The notes beneath the pieces are model-generated. The model ran no database searches. It saw only the letters and a program-made list of their open reading frames with translations, and had not been told where the DNA came from. Below are positions 1-5,904 of a stretch of 7,702 nt of DNA, in pieces. This DNA comes from an uncultured Saprospirales bacterium (GTDB lineage Bacteria > Bacteroidota > Bacteroidia > Chitinophagales > Saprospiraceae). The position numbers and the translations under genes were made by a program. The stretch spans positions 1 through 7,702 of the forward strand of contig CALAZP010000021.1 in NCBI GenBank assembly GCA_937926355.1, given 5' to 3'. The first letter of the stretch is position 1. Each line of letters begins with the position of its first letter.

Positions 1-243
1 CTTTAATAGTCTTAACAATTTACAAATTTCTTGGTAATCTCGACTTCATTAATACTGAAGACTTCATATTCTTTCAGTTGAATCAAATGTATAGTTGAAC
101 TCTACCTGATAATTATATATGTAGGTTGTTTTTTTGGCAAACTATTGAGTATTGAAGTCTATTTTAGGGAAAAGCTTCATTGTATAATCCTCTATTATAA
201 ATTTAGCACGAAACTTTTATTTATAATTTCGGTGATATAGTTT
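1..243. other. Non-coding stretch downstream of the broken secreted-protein gene
   Basis: I see no supported gene here. On the minus strand there are only short open stretches: a 12-codon frame starting MKLFPKID, and about 28 codons around 30-120 containing LKEYEVFSINEVEITKKF that might be the tail of a lost gene. Neither has a recognisable family or start. The stretch is very AT-rich and lies just after the stop of the secreted-protein pseudogene, where further repeats of that protein would be expected if the gene were full length. Confidence 0.5.
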
Positions 244-966
244 TTATTCATAATTCTCAAGCCTATTTAGTTTAATAATCCAAATGTCCCAGTCCCCCCT
301 ATTACCACTGGGAACATCGCCGTCAGATGACCCTAAGGTATGACCTGCTAAAATATAACCCCCGTCATCTGTTATTTGTATATTCCATACCTCTTCACGT
401 TCACTACCACCATAAGTTTTGTTCCAAACTTTATTATTCGCATAGCTTATACTAGGCACTAAAACATAATTTCCCGTGCTGATGTTCAAGGTGTCTCCAG
501 TAATGGATACGTCTAAATTTTGTAACTCATTACTCGATGAGGTATCCGGTAAGTTCTTTACTGAATCTGCTATTGTAGCATACATCGCATAGGGCACACT
601 CATTAGTTGACTTGTCCCAGAAATTAAGTAATTGGTTACACCGGCTGGGTCAACCTCTCTCTTTAAGTAATAAGGACCATCAGACCAATCTATACTACCG
701 AAATCATTAGAAGTAGTTCCTCCTCCTATTTCAATACTTATCAGTCCATTGGAATTAGTAGTAGTACTATGAATCTCTGTATAAACACTACTACCACTAT
801 CACTGCCTCGTAAAATACTCATTCATAATCCTACACTTTGATTTACCACTAATCCTCCAATGGAATCTCGTATTACTGCCTGAAAACTAAGTTTATCGGG
901 AGATTGAGCCTGTACAAAATAACTACTCAAACAAAAGAAAATTAAAGATATTAGTGTAAGGCGCAT
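244..966 (-). pseudogene. Secreted Bacteroidota beta-rich protein, broken by an in-frame TGA and probably truncated at its 3' end
   Basis: Reading from an ATG at 966, the frame gives a signal peptide (MRLTLISLIFFCLSSYFVQA, cleavage expected before QS), then the N-terminal module common in secreted Bacteroidota proteins (LSFQAVIRD, VVNQSVGL, SILRGSDSGSSVYTEIH, GLISIEIGGG, SIDWSDGPYYLK, LMSVPYAMYA). Near the C-terminus is one propeller-like repeat of the type WNKTYGG...DDGGYILAGHT...GDWDIWIIKL, which usually occurs in several copies followed by a sorting domain. Codon 48 (823-825) is TGA; relatives usually have Arg here, so a single C-to-T change of CGA explains it. The frame stays open on both sides of the TGA, 240 residues in all. 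The ATG at 822, directly after the TGA, would give a 192-residue product without signal peptide and is unlikely to be a real start. The gene also ends after only one repeat, so it looks 3'-truncated too. Role unknown; probably an envelope or extracellular protein. Confidence 0.8.
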
Positions 967-997
967 TATTATTTTTTCTAATATTTATACTAAATTC

Positions 998-1023
998 TTG
1001 TAATATAAAAATTTATATTGCAA
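998..1023. repeat. 26-bp AT-rich inverted repeat between divergent genes
   Basis: The arms TTGTAATATAAA and TTTATATTGCAA pair over 11 of 12 positions around a two-base centre (AA). The palindrome sits 32 bp upstream of the secreted-protein start (966, minus strand) and 35 bp upstream of the GTG of the recombinase remnant (1058, plus strand). The position would suit an operator for the minus-strand gene or a recombinase-binding site, but AT-rich DNA forms such palindromes by chance, so the role is open. It lacks the GC stem and T-run of an intrinsic terminator. Confidence 0.35.
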
Positions 1024-1057
1024 GTATCATTTCAATATCAATATTTGACTCTTTATT

Positions 1058-1549
1058 GTGCAAGTTGTTTTTATAAATTTAAAAACACAAGTAAAAAGCC
1101 TTCGATATGTATTTTTTAAGTTTAGCCCCAACAGGGAGATACGATTGTTAAAATGGGAAGACTTTAGTGATGACTTAAAATATATCTCAATTGGAGGAGA
1201 TAGAGTTAAGTCCAAAAGGAATAGAATAGTGCCAGTACCAGAGTTTATTCGTAAAGAATTAGTGGCTGATAAAAAGGAATACAACATCTTTACTAATGAC
1301 CCTATTGAATTTAATGAGGACTATTTTAAGACACTTTGGAGTCGATTTAAAAGCCAATCAGAACTTATTAAACCAAACGAGACTCTTTATTCTTTTCGTC
1401 ACTCAGGAGCAATAGATATTTTCAAGAGAACAGGTAGCATTACCAAGCTACAGAAAGCGATGGGACACTCATCTATAAATATTAGTTTAACTTATTTAAG
1501 AGGTTTAGAAATACCTGAACTTAATGAAGAGGATATGCCGATGATTTAA
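1058..1549 (+). pseudogene. Tyrosine recombinase (phage-integrase family), C-terminal catalytic half only
   Basis: The frame encodes most of a tyrosine-recombinase catalytic domain: NREIRLLKWEDF (around the first catalytic Arg), the beta-hairpin segment with Lys in VKSKRNRIVPVP, the box YSFRHSGAIDIFKRTGSI with the second Arg (usual His-x-x-Arg read here as Tyr-Ser-Phe-Arg), GHSS, and the nucleophile Tyr in SLTYLRG. Such integrases usually have about 300-400 residues; here about 163 remain, and the N-terminal core-binding domain is absent. A stop at 1046-1048 closes the frame upstream, and GTG at 1058 is merely the first possible start. The stretch before NREIR (FFKFSP) does not fit the expected Leu-Arg-Pro; Ser appears to replace the catalytic Arg, although alignment is needed. 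It is therefore probably inactive. Its stop overlaps the stop of the convergent lipoprotein gene (1546-1549), and its last codons recur twice downstream (2852-2887, 4199-4234). Confidence 0.8.
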
Positions 1550-2808
1550 ATATCTGGGATAATCTCAAGTTGTTGTTCTATTGGGAGTTCAAGAAATTCT
1601 AAAAACTCTTGATTAAATGCTTCAAAAGTAATTCCAAATGCTTCTTCAAAAGCACCGTAGTAACCTAAATCATTAAGAAGAGGGAACACTAATTCTTGAT
1701 AAGCATCGATATTTTCAGCTCGGTTTAATAAATAGGCTATTCCCCACATTCCAAAAGTATAAGGGTCACATACATTACCGTAATTTAATTCTGATAGAAT
1801 AAAATTTGGACAGTTAACTAACATATCTTGTAATTCATTCATTCTACTTCTCATTTCATCTCTGAGTGAATGGTTCCAATTATCACTTTTATCATATATA
1901 CCATCATTAATCAATTTTCTAATTAAATAATCGCTTAAGTAGCTTGCTGAACCCTCAGCCATTGCAGTTGGCCCATAGGCAGGTCTAACACTATTTCCCG
2001 TTTCATCCGTTATAAAATCTTTTGAAAAAACATTAGCACTATTTACAACGTGAAAGTATTCGTGCAACACCACGAGTGTGTTATCCTCTTTAGGGATATT
2101 AAATTCATTCTCGTCATATTGGAATGGCATTGAATGAACCAAATAATGAAAGCCATATTGACGAAGTCCATTTAAGCTCGCATTCATTTGTGGTAAATTG
2201 TCACTTACTACTCTATAATCTTCAAATCCTCCTTTATAATTGCTTAAGTCATCTGTGAAAAAAGTGCCTCCTGAAGAAATATTATTATTCCAACCTAAAT
2301 CTGCGTGGGGATGCATCATTTCTGTTAAACAAATTGACATAACATTAGTTAGATTGTCCTGAAGTTCATTATAATAAAACAACTCACCCCTTGAAGTTCT
2401 TCTTTCGCAGTAAATTTCCGCTAGTTCTAATGCAGCATTAATGTCATTCCCTAAAATCCAGTATTCTAAAGGGCCAAAGTTACCCCATTCTGTAATTGCT
2501 AAATTGATATCCCTTCTAAATTGTTCCTGAGCATTTTGTGAAATATCATTTGCAAAGAATAATTCAGGCTCGATATCTACAATTTGTCCCCATAAATCTT
2601 CTGTGAGAGTAGAGTTTAAGGGAAAATCATCTTGAGTGTCAACAACACCGTCTCCATCTGTATCTACTTCTAAATCTGGTTCAGGTTCTGGTTCAGGTTC
2701 TGGTTGAGATGTTGGGACAACTGGAGCAACAGATTCTTCTTCAGAACAACTGTAAATAAGTACAAATGATAAAACACAAATGAATAATAAGGAAGGAGAA
2801 TATTTCAT
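1546..2808 (-). CDS. Surface lipoprotein, putative zinc metallopeptidase (array copy 1)
   Basis: Intact gene for 420 residues. A lipoprotein signal peptide ends in LIYSC with Cys21 as the lipidation site; the following SEEE resembles the lipoprotein surface-export signal of Bacteroidota, so the protein probably sits on the outer face of the outer membrane. Next come a Pro-Glu linker (36-44) and a thrombospondin type 3-like calcium motif, DTDGDGVVDTQDD (49-61). The body has HEYFH at 249-253 and EGSASY at 285-290; His, His and a Glu 31 residues after the second His fit a gluzincin-type zinc peptidase, although I cannot assign a named family. Four Cys (134, 160, 333, 347) recur in copy 2 and may form disulfides. 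The C-terminus (FEEAFGITFEAFNQEF) is shared by all three copies. Substrate unknown. The ATG at 2808 is the natural start because it begins the signal peptide; no Shine-Dalgarno sequence is visible, as usual in this phylum. Confidence 0.85.
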   Translation of the reverse strand: MKYSPSLLFICVLSFVLIYSCSEEESVAPVVPTSQPEPEPEPEPDLEVDTDGDGVVDTQDDFPLNSTLTEDLWGQIVDIEPELFFANDISQNAQEQFRRDINLAITEWGNFGPLEYWILGNDINAALELAEIYCERRTSRGELFYYNELQDNLTNVMSICLTEMMHPHADLGWNNNISSGGTFFTDDLSNYKGGFEDYRVVSDNLPQMNASLNGLRQYGFHYLVHSMPFQYDENEFNIPKEDNTLVVLHEYFHVVNSANVFSKDFITDETGNSVRPAYGPTAMAEGSASYLSDYLIRKLINDGIYDKSDNWNHSLRDEMRSRMNELQDMLVNCPNFILSELNYGNVCDPYTFGMWGIAYLLNRAENIDAYQELVFPLLNDLGYYGAFEEAFGITFEAFNQEFLEFLELPIEQQLEIIPDI

Positions 2809-2994
2809 TATTTAATGATTATGGTTATTTTTTACAAGATACAAATTATTCCCTGAACTTAACGAAGGGGATATGCTGAAGATTTAAATATCAGGAATGA
2901 TTTCTAGTTGTTCTTCTATGGGGAGTTCTAGAAATTCTAAAAATTCTTGATTGAATGCTTCAAATGTAATCCCAAATGCCTCTTCAAATGCACC
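2639..2994. repeat. 356-bp perfect direct repeat, copy A
   Basis: Identical base for base, as far as I can compare by eye, to 3986-4341 at an offset of 1347 bp. It covers the first 170 bp of lipoprotein gene 1 (signal peptide, Pro-Glu linker, start of the calcium motif), the 75-bp spacer with the recombinase-tail relic, and the last 111 bp of lipoprotein gene 2. Identity stops abruptly at both ends, where the gene bodies diverge. The equivalent 3'-end block of gene 1 next to the recombinase (1546-1657) is similar but differs at many positions. Confidence 0.95.
2852..2887 (+). repeat. Relic of the recombinase 3' end, second site of the array
   Basis: Read on the plus strand, these 12 codons give PELNEGDMLKI and a stop, matching the recombinase C-terminus PELNEEDMPMI and stop at 1514-1549. 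The overlap of the stop with the stop of the minus-strand lipoprotein gene (shared TTAA at 2884-2887) is the same as at the complete recombinase end. No recombinase sequence is seen upstream of the CCT codon, so this is a tail fragment carried with the repeating unit, not a decayed complete copy. Confidence 0.85.
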
Positions 2995-4155
2995 GTAATA
3001 ACCTAAATCATTAATTAAAGGAAACATTAATTCTTGATAAGCATTTTGATTTTCAGCTCGATTATTTAGATAAGCAATCGCCCAAGAACCAAAAATGTAA
3101 GGGTCGCAAATATCTCCATTTAAATTAGAAAGATTCAAGTTTGGACAATTGATAATATTTTCTTGAATTGTATTCATTCTATTTTTCATTTCTTCTCTAA
3201 GTGTCGATTGAAACTCTTCACTCTTATTATATTCACCCTCATCAATCAATTTATATAAAGTATACCAACCCATATAGTCTGCTGAACCTTCTCTCATAGA
3301 AGTAGGGCCATAGTCAGGCACAACACTGTTACCTGTTTCATCTTGGACAGATTCTTTAGCAAAAACATATGAAAAATTGGTAACGTGAAAATATTCGTGA
3401 AATATTATAAATGCCATATCCTCTTTACCTATAAAGTACTCATTTTCTTCATATTGATATGGGAGAGAGTTGAGCCAATAGTGAAATCCAAATCCTCTGT
3501 GGCCATTTATACTAGCCAATATCAAAGGAGGTTCAACACCATATTCAACCCAACCTCCAGTATAATTATCTAATCCTGCTTGGTCAATATATTGGCTTAC
3601 TTTTCTAGATTCTTGATTATGCCAACTTACATCAGCATAAGGGTGCATTAATTCTGACAAGCAGGCTGAATTAAATAATGAGGCATCTTGTGTTAAATCA
3701 TATCCGTCTTGAATTAAACCATCAATTTCCCAAATTTGACCTCTTGATATTCTTCTTTCACAATATATTCCCGCAAGTTCTAACATTGCATTTCTATCGG
3801 TACCTAAAACCCAAATTTCAAGAGGACCAAAGTTACCGAACTCATCAATTGCTAAATTCAAATCATTTCTAAATTGTTCTTGAATATATTCAGAAACGTC
3901 ACTCGCAAAAAACAATTCAGGTTCAACATCTTGCCCCCATATGTCTTCATCAAGAAAAGGATTAAATGGCCAACCATCCTCTGAATCAACAACACCGTCT
4001 CCATCTGTATCTACTTCTAAATCTGGTTCAGGTTCTGGTTCAGGTTCTGGTTGAGATGTTGGGACAACTGGAGCAACAGATTCTTCTTCAGAACAACTGT
4101 AAATAAGTACAAATGATAAAACACAAATGAATAATAAGGAAGGAGAATATTTCAT
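2884..4155 (-). CDS. Surface lipoprotein, putative zinc metallopeptidase (array copy 2)
   Basis: Intact gene for 423 residues, paralogous to the gene at 1546-2808. Residues 1-57 (signal peptide with Cys21, SEEE export signal, Pro-Glu linker, start of the DTDGDGVVD calcium motif) are identical to copy 1 in protein and DNA. After that the body diverges: about two thirds identity by eye in residues 70-140, less later. The putative zinc site is HEYFH at 253-257 plus EGSADY at 289-294, with the same 31-residue spacing from the second His to Glu as in copies 1 and 3. The motifs YCERR, CLSELMHP, NCPN and CDPY, holding the shared Cys residues, are also present. The last 36 residues are identical to those of copy 3. 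A 75-bp spacer separates it from the gene on each side in the array, so the copies may be transcribed separately or together. Substrate unknown. Confidence 0.85.
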   Translation of the reverse strand: MKYSPSLLFICVLSFVLIYSCSEEESVAPVVPTSQPEPEPEPEPDLEVDTDGDGVVDSEDGWPFNPFLDEDIWGQDVEPELFFASDVSEYIQEQFRNDLNLAIDEFGNFGPLEIWVLGTDRNAMLELAGIYCERRISRGQIWEIDGLIQDGYDLTQDASLFNSACLSELMHPYADVSWHNQESRKVSQYIDQAGLDNYTGGWVEYGVEPPLILASINGHRGFGFHYWLNSLPYQYEENEYFIGKEDMAFIIFHEYFHVTNFSYVFAKESVQDETGNSVVPDYGPTSMREGSADYMGWYTLYKLIDEGEYNKSEEFQSTLREEMKNRMNTIQENIINCPNLNLSNLNGDICDPYIFGSWAIAYLNNRAENQNAYQELMFPLINDLGYYGAFEEAFGITFEAFNQEFLEFLELPIEEQLEIIPDI

Positions 4156-4341
4156 TATTTAATGATTATGGTTATTTTTTACAAGATACAAATTATTCCC
4201 TGAACTTAACGAAGGGGATATGCTGAAGATTTAAATATCAGGAATGATTTCTAGTTGTTCTTCTATGGGGAGTTCTAGAAATTCTAAAAATTCTTGATTG
4301 AATGCTTCAAATGTAATCCCAAATGCCTCTTCAAATGCACC
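3986..4341. repeat. 356-bp perfect direct repeat, copy B
   Basis: Second copy of the block at 2639-2994. It covers the first 170 bp of lipoprotein gene 2, the 75-bp spacer with a recombinase-tail relic, and the last 111 bp of the truncated lipoprotein gene 3. On the minus strand, identity with copy A begins at the Gly codon that opens GAFEEAFG of the upstream gene; just before it, copy 2 reads GYY and copy 3 reads GWD. Confidence 0.95.
4199..4234 (+). repeat. Relic of the recombinase 3' end, third site of the array
   Basis: Identical to 2852-2887, so it again encodes PELNEGDMLKI and a stop on the plus strand, overlapping the stop of lipoprotein gene 3 at 4231-4234. With the sites at 1514 and 2852 it marks regular unit lengths of 1338 and 1347 bp. 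Confidence 0.85.
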
Positions 4342-4940
4342 ATCCCATCCCATTTCATCTATATTAGGCCATAATGTTTTCCAAAAAGCATCTTGGTCAT
4401 TTACTTTATCAAGAAGATATGCTACACCCCAAGCTCCTAATCTGTAGGGAGAGCAAGTTTCTCTGGTAGAATAATTAACATCCCAGATATTAAAGTTAGG
4501 ACAAGAATCAAGATATGGAACAATATCCCACTCCATAAATTCTCTCATTTTATTTCTTAAGCTACCTCCTTTACTGTCTACATTTGGAGCGTTCTCAACA
4601 GGCGTTCCATTTTGTCTTAATTTACGCTGAATGAATTCAGCATAGTAAACAGCCGTCCCTTCCGAAAAGCATATAGGTCCCCAACCAATTCTTCTTCTAT
4701 CACCATCAGGTCTGTCCTCTTCATTTTTTGTGAATAAGTTTGCTGCTTGAACTATATGCGTATACTCGTGAGTCATAGTAGTCATAGCATAATGTCTATA
4801 ATCTGAATTATTGGCAAAACTAAAATCATTTCTGTGGTGCATTAGGTGATACCCCAATTCTCTTTTGCCATTAATTGATGATCCAATATTTTCAAATCGC
4901 TGCTGTGAGACACAATCTTCGTAATTGCCCTGATTTCTAT
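4231..4940 (-). pseudogene. Lipoprotein metallopeptidase (array copy 3), 5' part missing
   Basis: Third array member, retaining only the C-terminal portion. The frame has HEYTH and, after the same 31-residue spacing, the Glu of SEGTAVYYAE, so the putative zinc site is preserved; the C-terminal 36 residues equal those of copy 2. Homology extends upstream of the TTG at 4857, where a gene caller might start, through SSINGKRELGYH (compare ASINGHRGFGFH in copy 2) to about NRNQGNYEDC near 4940. There the sequence changes to an hsdM fragment in another frame. The signal peptide, lipobox, linker and calcium motif are therefore lost. An in-frame TGA at 4963-4965, inside the hsdM part, closes the frame. 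Without a start or export signal the product is probably not functional. The catalytic region is more diverged from copies 1 and 2 than they are from each other. Confidence 0.8.
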
Positions 4941-5390
4941 TAGATCTCCTTTGGTATCTCTGTCATCCATCTGGATCTTATCAATCATCTGTACCACCTG
5001 ATCTAGCAACCTTGGTGTTGGAATCATGAATGTTGCTCCTTTCATGTACTCTGCAAATACACCTGCAACACTTCCTACTTGCTTCATATGATCAAACACA
5101 GTAAGATTATCTACTTGGGGTTTCACAAACAGATCAAACATCACCTCTGGATCTTCATTCTTAAAAACATGCCATCTCAAGCCTTTCTGAGCATCTGTAT
5201 ATAGAAGGTTCTCAACTGGCTTTCCTATCATGTTAGCTTTCTTCTCTTATAGCAACTGCCGTTCATCCATTCTCCTAATAAAGAGTAAGTAAGTGAATTG
5301 CTCGATTACTGTAAGGGGGTTGCTTATTCCACCAGTCCAGAAAAACTCCCAAACCTTATCTACTTGTGATTTTAATTCTCCTGTTATCAT
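4938..5390 (-). pseudogene. hsdM: Type I restriction-modification DNA methyltransferase, N-terminal fragment
   Basis: From an ATG at 5390 the frame gives the HsdM N-terminal helical domain: SNPLTVIEQFTYLLFIRRMDE, then KANMIGKPVENLLY, GLRWHVFKN, VFAEYMKGATFMIPTPRLLD and MDDRDTKGDL. HsdM methylates adenine as part of the HsdMSR complex and usually has about 500 residues; the AdoMet motif and NPPF catalytic motif lie in the missing part. Codon 48 (5247-5249) is TAA, where relatives continue with a charged residue, so the gene was broken before or besides the truncation. After DDRDTKGDL, where relatives continue with Tyr-Glu-Tyr-Leu, the sequence passes around 4940 into the lipoprotein gene in a different frame and stops at 4842. 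The open frame 4842-5231 is thus a chimera whose last third is not HsdM. The start overlaps the end of the regulator pseudogene by 35 bp, as in compact restriction operons. Confidence 0.85.
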
Positions 5391-5662
5391 GTAAAAATTT
5401 CTTCTTTACTAATTCTAATGCATTTAGAGCATAGTCAACATCTTGTATAAGCTCATGTATCCTGTTTGCTAACCATAAGGTTAATAATTTTTGTTTATCA
5501 GTTTCTAAGAACTAAGCAATCCCCAACACTTGATTCTTACTTGCATTTCTACCACCAGTTTCAATTTTAGATACATGCAGTATCAACCTCTAAGTGAGCA
5601 GCTATTTGCCTAAAGAACAATCCTTTTTCTTCTCTTTTTTCCCTGACTTTAGTTTCAAACAT
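5356..5662 (-). pseudogene. XRE-family helix-turn-helix regulator, broken by a frameshift and a stop
   Basis: From an ATG at 5662: MFETKVREKREEKGLFFRQIAAHLEVDTA, a typical start of an XRE-type DNA-binding domain. Near 5575-5578 two bases are missing: the sequence GCATGTATCT fits an original GCATATGTATCT (Ala-Tyr-Val-Ser). In the shifted frame the domain continues VSKIETGGRNASKNQVLGIA, then TAG at 5512-5514, then FLETDKQKLLTLWLANRIHELIQ and on to a stop at 5356. With both lesions repaired the protein would have about 102 residues. Small regulators like this often precede restriction-modification genes and time methylase and nuclease expression; here it lies directly upstream of hsdM with a 35-bp overlap. 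Both lesions interrupt the DNA-binding region or what follows, so it is not functional as read. Confidence 0.75.
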
Positions 5663-5904
5663 TTCAAACTAGTTTATATCAGACTTGTCTAATCCTGTTT
5701 TAATATAGTAAATCTAAATCCTTATAAAATTCTCTAAAAGAACAGAAAAGATAGAGATTTTTACTTTAACATTAAATTGGCAAATGGTAAAATAATCCGA
5801 TGTTCTGAATATTAATCCTCCAAATCTCCTTGCCAATCCGATATTGAGAAGGTTCAAAAACTTAAAGTAATATTATAATGGTTAAGGACAGTAAGGTCAA
5901 CTTA
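5663..5904. other. Intergenic region with short inverted and direct repeats
   Basis: No supported gene. The stretch holds an 8-bp inverted pair, ATTGGCAA (5776-5783) and TTGCCAAT (5830-5837), and two direct copies of AATCCGAT (5794-5801 and 5835-5842). It should contain the former promoter of the XRE-hsdM remnant. A 6-bp stem, AGTAAG and CTTACT (5890-5906), overlaps the stop codon of the endonuclease gene but has no T-run after it, so I do not call it a terminator. Confidence 0.4.

Noticed and set aside
823..825. TGA recoded as an amino acid
   Set aside because: No other in-frame TGA in the window is read through in an intact gene, and no stem-loop expected for selenocysteine insertion is evident; a CGA to TGA mutation is simpler.
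1027..1287. Minus-strand frame of 86 codons
   Set aside because: It lies opposite the recombinase remnant, whose catalytic motifs establish the plus strand as coding.
1514..1600. A true integron (IntI with attC sites)
   Set aside because: The recombinase resembles Bacteroidota phage-type integrases, I see no IntI-specific features, and the repeats lack the attC R and L box layout.
2655..2703. Short CAGGTT-type repeats that could suggest a CRISPR or phase-variable tract
   Set aside because: They are the codons of the Pro-Glu linker of the lipoprotein (repeats of a few bases, no spacers) and are identical in both gene copies.
2809..2851. Possible Bacteroidota promoter (TAnnTTTG type) upstream of the lipoprotein genes
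   Set aside because: ATAATTTG and TATCTTG on the minus strand are only partial matches and no TTG element at the right distance is visible.
3385..3872. Plus-strand open frames of 62 and 64 codons (3385-3573, 3678-3872)
   Set aside because: They lie opposite the lipoprotein gene 2, have low-complexity composition and no family resemblance; they are shadows of the real gene.
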